Of a stretch of 64,000 nt of DNA, positions 10,333 through 21,411 are shown piece after piece. The notes under the pieces were generated by a model. The model did not search any database, had not been told where the DNA came from, and saw only the letters and a program-made list of their open reading frames with translations. The DNA comes from Deltaproteobacteria bacterium (GTDB lineage: Bacteria > Myxococcota > UBA727 > VGSZ01): NCBI GenBank assembly GCA_016177705.1, contig JACOUT010000013.1:248001-312000 (forward strand), written 5' to 3'. Position 1 is the first letter of the stretch. Every line of letters begins with the position of its first letter. The translations under genes and the position numbers were made by a program.

Positions 10333-10756
10333 CTCGCTCGTCGCAGACAGGCCGTAAGCCGGGTTCTGTACGCGCGACGGTTACCCGTCGCGCGCGGCGG
10401 TCATTCCTCTAGGCGCGCCGTTGCCGACGCGCTCGAGCAGCATGGGGGGCGCGCGGGCCGCGCTCGCCGGGTCTCCCCGGCCGCCCCCGCCTTGCTCCGG
10501 GTGGGGTTTGCCGTGCCGCCCCTGTCTCCAGGGGCGCGGTGCGCTCTTACCGCACCGTTTCACCCTTGCTCGCGCGCGGCCCGAAGGCAGCGCGCGGGCG
10601 GTCTGTTCTCTGTGGCACTTTCCTTCGAGTCACCCCGACAGGCCGTTGGCCTGCACCCTTGCCCTGTGGAGCCCGGACTTTCCTCCCGTCGACGACCGTG
10701 CCTTGCGGCATGAGACGCCGACCAGCGAACACCACTCCTGCTGTGGCGAGCGAGGC
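10331..10756 (-). ncRNA. rnpB: RNase P RNA (bacterial type A)
   Basis: On the minus strand the conserved core elements appear in order: GAGGAAAGTCCGGGCTCC (CR-I, around 10665-10685), a CAGGGCAAGGGTGC block, GAAAGTGCCACAGAGAAC (CR-II/III), AAGGGTGAAACGGTGCGGTAAGAGC (CR-III, read as two parts), TAGAGGAATGACCGCC (CR-IV) and ACAGAACCCGGCTTACGG (CR-V, around 10350-10367). The 5' strand (10756-10747) and 3' strand (10340-10331) pair over 10 bp as helix P1, which sets the ends. This RNA is the catalytic subunit that matures tRNA 5' ends. It ends at a rho-independent terminator. Confidence 0.95.
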
Positions 10757-10792
10757 AGGCTAGCACGCGCGCTGCCGGGCGTCGACGACGCG

Positions 10793-11593
10793 CTAGCCGC
10801 CGATGCCCGTCGTCATGGTGAACACGGTCAGCAGGATCTCGAACACGATCAAGCCGACGATGTACCACTCGAGCCGGTTCGACCTCTTGGCGGCGACGAT
10901 GTCGAGCATCATGGCCGCGGTGCCCGAGATGAGCGCCAGCTTGCGCTCGAGGATCTTGTCCCGCTCCTTCACCTCGTACTCGTCCTCGAGGCGCGCATAG
11001 AGGCGCTCGAGGTCGGGGCGGTCCCACAGGAGGTCGGGCTTCTCGCCCACCTCGACGCGCGCGGCCATGGCGTGCTGGATGAGCAGCGTGGCGCCGAGGT
11101 GCTTCTTGAGCTGCCGCTCGAGAGCGCCGCCGGTGCCGGTCTTCACCAGCTCGCCCGCCCAGCTCTCGATGGCGGCGACGCTGTCCTTCACCTGCGCCTC
11201 CGAGCGGGCGAGCGCGACCGAGCGGCCGAGCGCCTCGGCCACCACCTGCAGGCGCTCGACGGTGAAGGCGGCCACCTGGATCACGGAGGCCTCGACGCCC
11301 TCCGGCTGGTCCGGCGCGAGGCGCACCTCCGCCTCCTCCTGGTCCGGCGCTCCGAAGGCGTCGCCGATGAGCGGGCGCAGCTCGTCGAGCAAGCGCGCCT
11401 CCTCGGCCTTGGCGACGTGAAACAGCACGGCCGCGCCCCAGCGGAACACTACGGCCACGCCGGCGCCCGCCTTCAGCACCAGGGGCGCCGAGGCGAGGCG
11501 AGCGCCGTGCTGCTCGAGGGCGCGCACGTCGACGCGCTCGCCGAGCAGGAGCGCGCGGGCGCGGATGGCGGCGGCATCGTCGAACAGGCTCAC
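10793..11593 (-). CDS. RMND1/YagE (DUF155)-family membrane-anchored protein
   Basis: The 266-residue protein from the GTG at 11593 (LFDDAAAIRARALLLGERVDV) matches the DUF155 family, related to yeast Rmd1/Sif2 and mitochondrial RMND1. Seen: early FRWGAAVLF, a middle helical region with VEASVIQVAAFTVERLQVVAEALGRS, ELVKTG, LLWDRPDLERLYARLEDEYEVKERD, and the C-terminal anchor RLEWYIVGLIVFEILLTVF. The family's biochemical role is unsettled; mitochondrial members affect translation and sporulation. An open frame continues upstream to 11716 but that part is Pro/Arg/Gly-rich and looks non-coding. The gene is divergent from the Ser/Thr kinase at 11698. Confidence 0.82.
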   Translation of the reverse strand: MSLFDDAAAIRARALLLGERVDVRALEQHGARLASAPLVLKAGAGVAVVFRWGAAVLFHVAKAEEARLLDELRPLIGDAFGAPDQEEAEVRLAPDQPEGVEASVIQVAAFTVERLQVVAEALGRSVALARSEAQVKDSVAAIESWAGELVKTGTGGALERQLKKHLGATLLIQHAMAARVEVGEKPDLLWDRPDLERLYARLEDEYEVKERDKILERKLALISGTAAMMLDIVAAKRSNRLEWYIVGLIVFEILLTVFTMTTGIGG

Positions 11594-11645
11594 GGCGGCG
11601 TCCCTGGCACGGGTGCCGCCCCGCGTCGAGGCAGGTGTCCCCGAC

Positions 11646-11668
11646 GGTGGAAAACATGGCATTCCACC
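11646..11668. promoter_or_regulatory. Dyad in divergent promoter region
   Basis: The sequence GGTGGAA-N9-TTCCACC (11646-11652 and 11662-11668) is a perfect 7-bp dyad between the divergent starts of the DUF155 gene (11593) and the kinase (11698). It has the size and symmetry of a repressor or dimeric-regulator site; no regulator is known. Confidence 0.3.
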
Positions 11669-11697
11669 CCCGTGCCCTGTCAGCATGGGCTGAAACC

Positions 11698-13821
<2,124 letters not shown>

Positions 13822-14602
13822 CCCGCCGCGTAGCGCCCGATCAGCCGATCGGCTGCCTCGGCAGCGAGCCGCGAGGAGGCGGCGCGACCGACCAGAAGCT
13901 GCGCGTAGTAGTTGCCGCACAGTCCGAGCGCGAGCACGTCGAAGGCGACGCCGGCGGGGTCGGTGCCAGGCAAGAGCTCGCCGCGCTGCATGGCGTCGCG
14001 CGCGCAGGCACGCAGCTCGGTCGACCAGCCATCGGCGAAGGCGACCAGGCGCTCGCGCACCGGCCCCGGCCGACCGTCGAACTCGTGGGCGGCGGCGGCG
14101 AAGAAGCAGCCGCCGTCGAACGGTCCGTTGGCGCAGTAGTCGGCGTAGCGCCGCACCAGCGTCGACAGGCGATCGAGGCCGCTTTGATCGCGCGCCGGCT
14201 CCACCACCAGGCGACGGAAGATGCGCTCGGCCTCGTCGATGATGGCGATCTGCAGCGCCTCCTTGCTGCGGAAGTGCGCGAACAGTCCGCTCTTCGACAT
14301 GGCGGTGGCCTTCGCCAGCGTCGCCAGGCTCATGGAGGCGAGCCCCTCGATGCTGGCGATATGAACCGCCCGCTCCAGTATTCGGTCTTGCGTGGCCGCG
14401 CCTCGATTGCGCGTGCCTGCAGGTGCGTGTGCCGCTGTGTGTTCCCCGTGCATGTGATCCCCCCGGATCGCGATCGGCGCCCAACAAGGCGACCGCTCGC
14501 CTTCGGTCTATAGGGCGTACGGGACCGCTCGCCTACCCCCTTTCTGCCAGGGAGCTGCGAGGGAAGCGGACCGCCCCTCGAGTTCTCGGGCGACGAGCGC
14601 CG

Positions 14603-16609
14603 TCAGAATGGGTTGGGTTTGCGGGCGACCGCTGCCGGGCCCGACAGCTCGGAGGCGCCGATCTGCAGCTTGACGGCGTGGTAGGCGCTCGTCACCTTGC
14701 GCGCCAGCTCCTCGACGCGCGCGGACAACAACTGCTGCGCCGACCCCTCGGGGATGCGCTGTGGATCGAGCTCGCGCATGCGCGCGCGGTAGGCCTCCTC
14801 GATCTCGGCGAGGCCGGCCGCGAGCGGCACGCCGAGCACGTCGCGCGGCAACGTCAGCGGCTTGAGCCGCAGGTAGAGCGCGAAGATCTGCTCGCGCACC
14901 ACCGCCTCCTCGGAGGTGCCGTCCGGCACCGACGGCACCTCGGCGTCCACCAGCGTGATCTCGCGCGGCTCGTCGGTGAGCGCGGCTTCGGTGAGCGTGA
15001 CGCCGCCCTCGGTTGCGGCGTGGGGCACGGTGTCGAACGACACCAGCTTTGCGTCGCGCAGCGTGATCATCACCAGCGTACCCATGAAGGCGTCGAGGCT
15101 GGTGGCCTCGAGCACATGGCGTGTGGTGCGCGTGCCGTCGACGATGCGGCCGAGGCGCGCGCCACGCACGAACGGCGCGATCTTGTCGGCGGCGCTGATG
15201 AGCCCCGGCTGCGGCAAGACGAACTTGTCGCTGATGTCGTTGCTGAGCGAGAGCAGCTCGGCCGGCGGCATGGAGCGGCGGCGCGACTCGAGGATGAGAC
15301 CGAAGGGGTTGACCTTCAAGAGCGGCGCCACCTCGAGGAACTTCTTGTCCTCGTCGAAGCGATAGGCGCCCGAGGCCGCGTTGGCGAGCGCGAGCACGAA
15401 GTCTCGCACCAGCTCACGCATGAACTCGTGCATCTGTTGACCGGTGAGCACGCCCTTTTGCACCAGCGAGCCGAGCAACTGGCCCTGCGGCACGCGGTCG
15501 AGCTTCTGGTCGGGCTTGAGGCGACCGCGCTGCACCAGCCTTCGGTGCAGGCCTGCGTCGCCGAGCGGATCGTCGGCCCACACGGGCTCGCCGCGATAGA
15601 AGTAGAGCGTGCCGGCGGCCGGGCCGTCCTTCACGGTCAGTCGCCCGGTGAGCTCCTGCGCGAACACTCCCATCAGCAGGGCCGGCCCGGCGGCGCCGTC
15701 GAGCGCGCCCTCGAGCAGCGCCTCGGCCGAGCCGTCCGGCACCACCGGCTCGCTCGGCGCAGCCGCCATACGCTCCGTCGGCTCGTCGACCGCGAGCGGC
15801 CGGATCGCGTTCGGCAGCGTCGGCAGGTCGGACGCCATGACGCGCGGCGCGGCCGGCGTCGGCTCTTGCAGCGGGGCGACCAACGCCGCGGCGCTCGGCG
15901 GCGCGGCGCGCGGCATCGGCGCCGTCACCGGGGTCGGCAGCACATCGACCATGGCAGGCGGGGCGGCCACCACGGCCGGCACAGGGACCGGCGGCAGCGG
16001 CGGCAACGGCTGCGGCACCTCCACCGGGCCGGGCGCCACCGGCAGCTTGACCGTCGGGTCGTCGGCGCGCGCGTCATCGGTCGACGAGGCGTCGACCGCC
16101 GCGGCTGCGACGGGCGCGGGCGCCACCGGCAGCTTGGTCTTGACGGTCGGCTCGTCGTCGATGGGCACGACGTCGACGTCGAGCGCCAGCTCGTTCGACG
16201 TACTGGCGGTGCTGCCGCGCGCGAGCGGCAGGCGGGCAGTGTCCATCGCGTCGGCAATGGCGCCCTGGACGATGGCGGCGAGCTCGTCGGGTCCGACGGT
16301 CGGGGGCAAGACCTCGACGGGCAGGCCGAGGATGCCGGGGATGGCCGTCGGATCGGAGCCGGGGCGGTGCACCACCAAGATGACGATGTCGGGGTGGCGG
16401 CGCCGCGCGAGCTGGCAGAGGCCGCGCAACGACAAGGTCCGCCTGCCCTCGTTGGCCACCACGACGCCGAAGTCGGCGCGCCCGAGCGCCGCCATGGCGC
16501 CGAACGCGTCGGCGACGTCGAGGTAGCGGAGGCCGTGGATCGACAGCGCTTGCACGACCTGGCGGCGGCGTGCGTCATCGTCGTCGACCACCAGCGTGCT
16601 GCGATGCAT
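14603..16609 (-). CDS. Pseudo-receiver/DUF4388-like regulator with C-terminal J-like helices
   Basis: A 668-residue protein from the ATG at 16609. The N-terminus is receiver-like (STLVVDDDDARRRQVVQAL) but where the phospho-acceptor Asp should be it reads FGVVVANEG, so it is probably not phosphorylated. A long Pro/Val/Ala linker (about 160-300) follows. The DUF4388/PATAN-like domain (LLMGVFAQELTGRLTVKDG, TLYFYRGEPVWADDP, LGSLVQKGVLTGQQM) is the type used in myxobacterial gliding and signalling proteins. A C-terminal segment PRDVLGVPLAAGLAEIEEAYR...ARKVTSAYHAVKLQIG resembles a J-domain-like helical hairpin without the HPD motif. No partner gene is adjacent. A role in signal integration is inference. 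Confidence 0.75.
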   Translation of the reverse strand: MHRSTLVVDDDDARRRQVVQALSIHGLRYLDVADAFGAMAALGRADFGVVVANEGRRTLSLRGLCQLARRRHPDIVILVVHRPGSDPTAIPGILGLPVEVLPPTVGPDELAAIVQGAIADAMDTARLPLARGSTASTSNELALDVDVVPIDDEPTVKTKLPVAPAPVAAAAVDASSTDDARADDPTVKLPVAPGPVEVPQPLPPLPPVPVPAVVAAPPAMVDVLPTPVTAPMPRAAPPSAAALVAPLQEPTPAAPRVMASDLPTLPNAIRPLAVDEPTERMAAAPSEPVVPDGSAEALLEGALDGAAGPALLMGVFAQELTGRLTVKDGPAAGTLYFYRGEPVWADDPLGDAGLHRRLVQRGRLKPDQKLDRVPQGQLLGSLVQKGVLTGQQMHEFMRELVRDFVLALANAASGAYRFDEDKKFLEVAPLLKVNPFGLILESRRRSMPPAELLSLSNDISDKFVLPQPGLISAADKIAPFVRGARLGRIVDGTRTTRHVLEATSLDAFMGTLVMITLRDAKLVSFDTVPHAATEGGVTLTEAALTDEPREITLVDAEVPSVPDGTSEEAVVREQIFALYLRLKPLTLPRDVLGVPLAAGLAEIEEAYRARMRELDPQRIPEGSAQQLLSARVEELARKVTSAYHAVKLQIGASELSGPAAVARKPNPF

Positions 16610-16724
16610 GCCGGCGCTAGGCTCGGCCGATCGGGGGGTCCTCGGCAAGTGCGTGCGCCCTCGGCGGTGAGCCCGATCGCGTAGTTATGTAGGCACTTCC
16701 GCAAGTATCGCTTGCGGGGCACGG

Positions 16725-17990
16725 GTGAGCGAGCCATTGGGCTCTGCAATGACCGCTCGGACGCCCTTGCCGCTGCTCCACGAGTGCGCGCTCGACGTCA
16801 TCGCACGGCACCGAGCCACCGGCGACCCGCTCGACCGCGTGGCAGGCACGGTCGGGCGCGCGCGCCGGCTCGGGCCGCGCGAGCGCGCAGCGCTCGGCGA
16901 TCTGGTGTTCGGTTGGGCACGCCATCGCCAAGCGGGCGAGCGCGCCATCGCCGCCGCGCTCGCACGCGCACGCGGGCGCGCGCCGCCGATGCGCGAGCGC
17001 GACCTGTGTCTGCTGCTGCTCGCGCAGCGGGCAGCAGGCGCCGAGCCGGATGCGCGCGCGCGAGCACGATTGCCCGACGCGCTCACCGCGCTCCTCGACC
17101 TGCACGCCGATGGTGGATCGTTCGACGGCGTCATCGGGCTTCCCGACTGGCTCGCCGCGCGGCTCGCGGCACAGCGCCAGGATCTACCGGAGCTGTTGGC
17201 GGCGCTCGCGCAGCCGGCGCCGCTCGGGCTCGCGCTCGAACGCTCGCAGCTCGCCGTTGACGACGCGGTAGCCGCGCTGCGCGCGCTCGGCGCCGACGCC
17301 GCGCCCTCGCCGCTCGTCGCCGGCGCCGTTCGTGTCGTCGGGCGCGCGCGCCTCGCCAAGCTGCCGCGCGCGATCGGCGCCGCGCTGTGGCCGATGGACG
17401 AGGGCAGCCAGGTGATCGCCCGCACCGTCGACGCGCGGCGCGGCGAGCGCGTGCTCGACCTGTGCGCGGGGGCCGGCACCAAGACGCGCCTCTTGCTGCA
17501 GACCGGCGCGCACGTCGTCGCGGCCGACCTCGGCGCCGAGCGGCTGGCGCGCGCACCCGCGGCGGCCGCGCGCGTGGTGATGGACGGTACCAGCGGCGGT
17601 CTACGCGCCCGCAGCTTCGACAAGGTGCTGCTCGACGCTCCGTGCTCGGGCACCGGCACGCTCCGGCGCGCGCCCGATCTGGCGCACCGGCTGCGCGAGC
17701 AGGAGCTGCCCGCGCTCGTCGACGCGCAGCGGCGCCTGCTCACGGCAGCGATCGCGCTCGCCCGGCCGGGCGGCCTGGTGGTGTACGCGACCTGCTCGCT
17801 GTTGCACGAGGAGAACGAGGCGGTGGTGCAGCGCGCGCTCACCGACACCGCCGGGCTCGCGCGCGTTCCGCTGCGCTCGCTTTGGGGTGAGGACGTGCGG
17901 CTCGACGACGAGGGCAAAGGCGAGCTGCGCTTGCTGCCGCACCTGCACGGCTGCGACGGCTTCTACCTGGCGGCGCTGCGCGCGGCGTGA
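16725..17990 (+). CDS. RsmB/NOL1-NOP2-Sun-type rRNA (cytosine-C5) methyltransferase
   Basis: A protein of about 421 residues. The N-terminal third is a NusB-like helical region (LLHECALDVIARHRATGDPLDRVAG), as in RsmB, which methylates C967 of 16S rRNA. The C-terminal Rossmann domain shows LDLCAGAGTKTRLLL (SAM binding), VVAADLGAERL, LLDAPCSGTGTLRR (motif IV with the catalytic-step Cys) and YATCSLLHEENE (motif VI with the nucleophilic Cys). The start is either GTG 16725 or ATG 16749; the GTG has a modest GGGG upstream. The gene ends at 17990, exactly abutting the stop of the convergent PLP-enzyme gene. The family is certain, the exact target base inferred. Confidence 0.88.
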   Translation: MSEPLGSAMTARTPLPLLHECALDVIARHRATGDPLDRVAGTVGRARRLGPRERAALGDLVFGWARHRQAGERAIAAALARARGRAPPMRERDLCLLLLAQRAAGAEPDARARARLPDALTALLDLHADGGSFDGVIGLPDWLAARLAAQRQDLPELLAALAQPAPLGLALERSQLAVDDAVAALRALGADAAPSPLVAGAVRVVGRARLAKLPRAIGAALWPMDEGSQVIARTVDARRGERVLDLCAGAGTKTRLLLQTGAHVVAADLGAERLARAPAAAARVVMDGTSGGLRARSFDKVLLDAPCSGTGTLRRAPDLAHRLREQELPALVDAQRRLLTAAIALARPGGLVVYATCSLLHEENEAVVQRALTDTAGLARVPLRSLWGEDVRLDDEGKGELRLLPHLHGCDGFYLAALRAA

Positions 17991-19307
17991 TCAGAAGAAC
18001 GTGCGCACGGCGCCGGTGACCCGGTAGCCCGCGTCGACGGTGAACAGCACGCGCCACTTGTCGAAGGTGGTGCACGGGTGCGAGATGCCGAGCACCACGA
18101 CGTCGCCGAGCGCGAGCGGGCTGTCCTCGGGCAGGCGCAGGTGAGCGTGTTGGTCGTTCAGCTCGACGAGTTCGTGGCCCGCGAGCGGCGCCGGCGGCTC
18201 GCCGCCGCGGCTGTAGGCGAGCGCGAGCGGCAGGCCCATGTCCGCGCCCACGTCGCGCTTGCCGAGGCCGAGGATGGCGCGTCCGGGCTCGGGCAAGGAC
18301 TGCACCACGGCGAGCAGCTCGAGCGCGGGCAAGAGCTCGCCCGGGACATCGTGGCTGGCCGCGAGGCGGCGGCGGATCTGAGCGTGGGCGCCCGCGTACA
18401 CGGCGGCGTCGTGCGTGAGGTAGCAGCCGCTGCGCAACAGCACCTGGGCGCCATCGATGCCGCTGTTACCGAGTCGCGCGGCGACCAGGTCGTAGTAGGC
18501 CGAGCCACCCGCAGAGAGCAGCACCGGGCCGGGCGCGAACAGGCGCTCGGCGGCGCATGCGCGCGCGACGGCGACCACCTCGTCGAGGAACGCGCACACC
18601 TTGCGCACGTCGGCGTCGACGTCGTCGCTGTGGATGAGGCCCTCGAAGCCCTCCACGCCGACGAGCGCGAGCGCAGTGTCGGCCGCCACGGCGCGCGCCA
18701 CCTCGAGCGCCACGGCGCGCGTGCGGCAGCCGGTGCGCCCGCCCGCGAAGCCCACCTCGACGAGCAGGCGCAGCGGGCGGGTGAGGCCGCGGGCGCGCGC
18801 GGCCTGCGCGGCGAGGCGCGCGCCCTCGACCGAGTCGACCAGCGCGACGACCTCGAAGCCGGGGTCGCGCGCGAGCAGGTCGCACACCACCTCGAGAGCG
18901 CCTCGGTCGACGAGCTGGTTGGCCAGGAACACGCGCGGCATGCCGAAGCGCCGGCACACCTGGAGCTGATGGACGGTGGCGACGGTGATGCCCCAGGCGC
19001 CGTCCTCGAGCTGGCGCAGGAGGAGCTGCGGGCTCATGGAGGTCTTGCCGTGCGGCGCGATGCGGGCGCCGGTGGCGTCGAGGAACGCCCGCATGAAGCG
19101 CGCGTTGTTGTCGAGGGCGGGCTGCTTGAGCACCGCCACCGGCAGCAGCAGATCGTGGCGCAGCGGGTGGAGGCCGAGCGCGCCGACGTCCCCGAGGCGC
19201 GTGACGGGCCGAGTGGAGGGCCAGCCCTTGCAGGTGTCATCGAGAGCGGTGTCGGCGAGCGCTGCCACCAGGGCGCGCGTGGTCACGAGGTCCGGGTGGT
19301 GCGCCAC
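17991..19307 (-). CDS. D-threonine aldolase/D-serine dehydratase-like PLP enzyme
   Basis: A 438-residue fold-type III PLP enzyme of the DSD1/alanine racemase N-terminal group, acting on D-amino acids or beta-hydroxy amino acids. Seen: PLP lysine region RIAPHGKTSMSP, VATVHQLQVCRRFGMPRVFLANQ, LLVEVGFAGGRTG, VEGFEGL, LSAGGSAYYDLV, and the C-terminal metal site with NDQHAHLRL and GISHPCTTFDKWR (His and Cys ligands). It starts at GTG 19307 with GAGGGA a few bases before. It is divergent from the beta-oxidation pair. Some relatives are annotated as amino-acid deaminases; substrate is unknown here. Confidence 0.85.
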   Translation of the reverse strand: MAHHPDLVTTRALVAALADTALDDTCKGWPSTRPVTRLGDVGALGLHPLRHDLLLPVAVLKQPALDNNARFMRAFLDATGARIAPHGKTSMSPQLLLRQLEDGAWGITVATVHQLQVCRRFGMPRVFLANQLVDRGALEVVCDLLARDPGFEVVALVDSVEGARLAAQAARARGLTRPLRLLVEVGFAGGRTGCRTRAVALEVARAVAADTALALVGVEGFEGLIHSDDVDADVRKVCAFLDEVVAVARACAAERLFAPGPVLLSAGGSAYYDLVAARLGNSGIDGAQVLLRSGCYLTHDAAVYAGAHAQIRRRLAASHDVPGELLPALELLAVVQSLPEPGRAILGLGKRDVGADMGLPLALAYSRGGEPPAPLAGHELVELNDQHAHLRLPEDSPLALGDVVVLGISHPCTTFDKWRVLFTVDAGYRVTGAVRTFF

Positions 19308-19388
19308 GTCAATTCCCTCGCTGCGCCGCCCGGGCGGTCACGTCGAGGGTGCCTTTCCATCGGCGCCCAATCGGTGCAACCAGGCTTC

Positions 19389-21407
19389 ATGAGCACCACG
19401 GCCCCGCGCGAGAACCCCTTGCTCGCCCCACCTGCCCTGCCGCGTCCGAAGACCATCGCCGTCATCGGCGCCGGCACCATCGGCCCCGACATCGCCTACT
19501 ACCTGGCGTCCACGCTGCCCGACGCGAAGCTGGTGCTGGTCGACGTCGTCGAGGAGGCGCTGGCGCGCGCCAAGGAGCGCATCGCCAAGACCGCCGACAA
19601 GGGCGTGAAGAAGGGCAAGCTCAAGCCCGAGGACGCAGCGCGCATCACCGCGGCCGTCAGCTACACGCTCAGGTACGACGACCTGGCGGGCGCCGACTGG
19701 GTGCTCGAGGCCGCCACCGAGCGCCTCGAGCTGAAGCGCAAGATCTTCACGCAAGTCGAGTCGCTGATCCGCGACGACGCGTGGATCACCTCGAACACCT
19801 CGTCCTTGCCGGCGGCGCGCCTGTTCTCGCACCTCAAGCACCCCGAGCGCGCCACCGTCACGCACTTTTTCGCGCCCGCCTTCCAGAACCCGGCCGTCGA
19901 GGTGATCCGCTGGGACAAGGCCCGCGCGGACGTGGTGGAGGCGCTGCGCGCGCTGTTCGCCGCCACCGGCAAGGTGCCGTTCGTCACCAGCGACGCGCTC
20001 TGCTTCATGCTCGACCGCGTGTTCGACAACTGGTGCAACGACGCGGCGCTGTTGCTCGGCGACGCGACCGCCGCCGAGATTGACACCGTCGCGCACGCCT
20101 ACGTGCACGCCGGGCCCTTCGAGGTGCTCAATCTGGCGCACGGCAACCCCATCATCGTCGAGACCAACACGCTGCAGATGGAGGAGGGGCCGGCGTACCG
20201 ACCGGCGCGCGTCTTCGAGTCGGTGCGCGAGTGGCACACCGTGGCACCCGGCAAGAGCGTGCCGGTGGCCGACGACGTGGCCGCCAAGGTGCGCGACCGC
20301 ATGCTCGGCGTGCTGTTCTCGCAGTCCGTCGACATCCTCGACCGCGGCATCGGCGCGCCCGCCGACCTCGACCTCGGGTGCGTGCTCGGGCTCGGCTTCA
20401 AGAAGGGGCCGCTCGAGCTGATGCGCGAGCTCGGCGAGGCCGAGTGTCAGCGAATCTTCGAGCGCTTCGCGCGCGAGCGGCCGGGCATGCCGCAGCCCAA
20501 GCGCCCCCTGCCCGAGTACCAGCGCTTCTCGCGCAAGGTGCTGGCCGACGAGGTGGACGGCGTCTGCGTCATCACGCTGCGACGTCCGCAGGCGCTCAAC
20601 GCGCTCGACGACGAGATGACCGACGAGGTGCTCGCGCTCATCAAGGCGCGCGAGGGCGACCCCAAGGTCAAAGGCTTCGTGCTCACCGGCTACGGCGAGC
20701 GCGCCTTCTGCGCGGGCGCGGACATCGGCCGCCTCGGCGAGACGCTCGGTGACGCCGAGGCCGCCGCCGGCTTCGCGCGCGAGTGCTCGCGGCTGTTGCT
20801 GCACCTCGACAGGATGGACAAGCCCGTGGTCGCCGCGCTGAACGGCATGGCGCTCGGCGGCGGCCTCGAGCTGGCGCTGCGCTGCACGGCGCTGGTGGCG
20901 CACCAGGGGGCGAGCTTGCAGTTGCCCGAGGTGACGCTCGGCATCGCGCCCGGCATCGGCGGGCTCGTGGTCCCCTACCGGCGCTGGCCGAACGCCGCGC
21001 CCGTGCTGCATGACATGCTCGCGAGCGGCAAGCGCCTGAGCGCGCGCGAGGCCAAGGAGCTCGGGGTAGTGAGCGCGCTCGGCGGCTCTTACCAGGAGGT
21101 GCTGCGGCTCGCGCAGGACGAGGTGAGCGCGCGCGCCGGCAAGCCACGGCCCTCGCTCGACAAACCGGTGCAGCTGGCACCCCCCGCCAGCGGCCCCACC
21201 AAGGGCCCGGGCGGCGCCGCGCTGTCGGCGGAGGTGGTCGGCATCATCCGCAAGGCTATCGTCGACGCCGCGGCCAAGGACTCGCTCGGCGCCGCGCTCG
21301 ACGTGGGCTACCGCGCCTTCGGCGCCAGCGCCTGCACCGCGGGCGCGCGCGAGGGCATCACCGCCTTCCTCGAGAAGAGGAAGCCCGACTTCGAGAGGAC
21401 GGGTTGA
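19389..21407 (+). CDS. 3-hydroxyacyl-CoA dehydrogenase/enoyl-CoA hydratase fusion
   Basis: A 672-residue bifunctional beta-oxidation protein in FadJ-like parts but reversed order. An NAD-binding dehydrogenase comes first (TIAVIGAGTIGPDIAYYL, then EAATERLELKRKIF and ITSNTSSLP, with catalytic His in THFFAPAFQNP). The crotonase-type hydratase domain follows (ITLRRPQALNALDDEM, RAFCAGADIGRLG, MALGGGLELALRC, LPEVTLGIAPGIGG). The start ATG at 19389 is chosen because the conserved dehydrogenase begins soon after; the open frame upstream to 18078 lies opposite the PLP-enzyme gene and is non-coding. The thiolase gene starts 4 bp after its stop, so the two form an operon that can complete rounds of beta-oxidation. 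Confidence 0.93.
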   Translation: MSTTAPRENPLLAPPALPRPKTIAVIGAGTIGPDIAYYLASTLPDAKLVLVDVVEEALARAKERIAKTADKGVKKGKLKPEDAARITAAVSYTLRYDDLAGADWVLEAATERLELKRKIFTQVESLIRDDAWITSNTSSLPAARLFSHLKHPERATVTHFFAPAFQNPAVEVIRWDKARADVVEALRALFAATGKVPFVTSDALCFMLDRVFDNWCNDAALLLGDATAAEIDTVAHAYVHAGPFEVLNLAHGNPIIVETNTLQMEEGPAYRPARVFESVREWHTVAPGKSVPVADDVAAKVRDRMLGVLFSQSVDILDRGIGAPADLDLGCVLGLGFKKGPLELMRELGEAECQRIFERFARERPGMPQPKRPLPEYQRFSRKVLADEVDGVCVITLRRPQALNALDDEMTDEVLALIKAREGDPKVKGFVLTGYGERAFCAGADIGRLGETLGDAEAAAGFARECSRLLLHLDRMDKPVVAALNGMALGGGLELALRCTALVAHQGASLQLPEVTLGIAPGIGGLVVPYRRWPNAAPVLHDMLASGKRLSAREAKELGVVSALGGSYQEVLRLAQDEVSARAGKPRPSLDKPVQLAPPASGPTKGPGGAALSAEVVGIIRKAIVDAAAKDSLGAALDVGYRAFGASACTAGAREGITAFLEKRKPDFERTG

Positions 21408-21411
21408 CCCC

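Noticed and set aside
18078..19388. Long upstream extension of the dehydrogenase/hydratase frame
   Set aside because: It lies opposite the PLP-enzyme gene, which has clear motifs; conserved dehydrogenase sequence begins only after the ATG at 19389.
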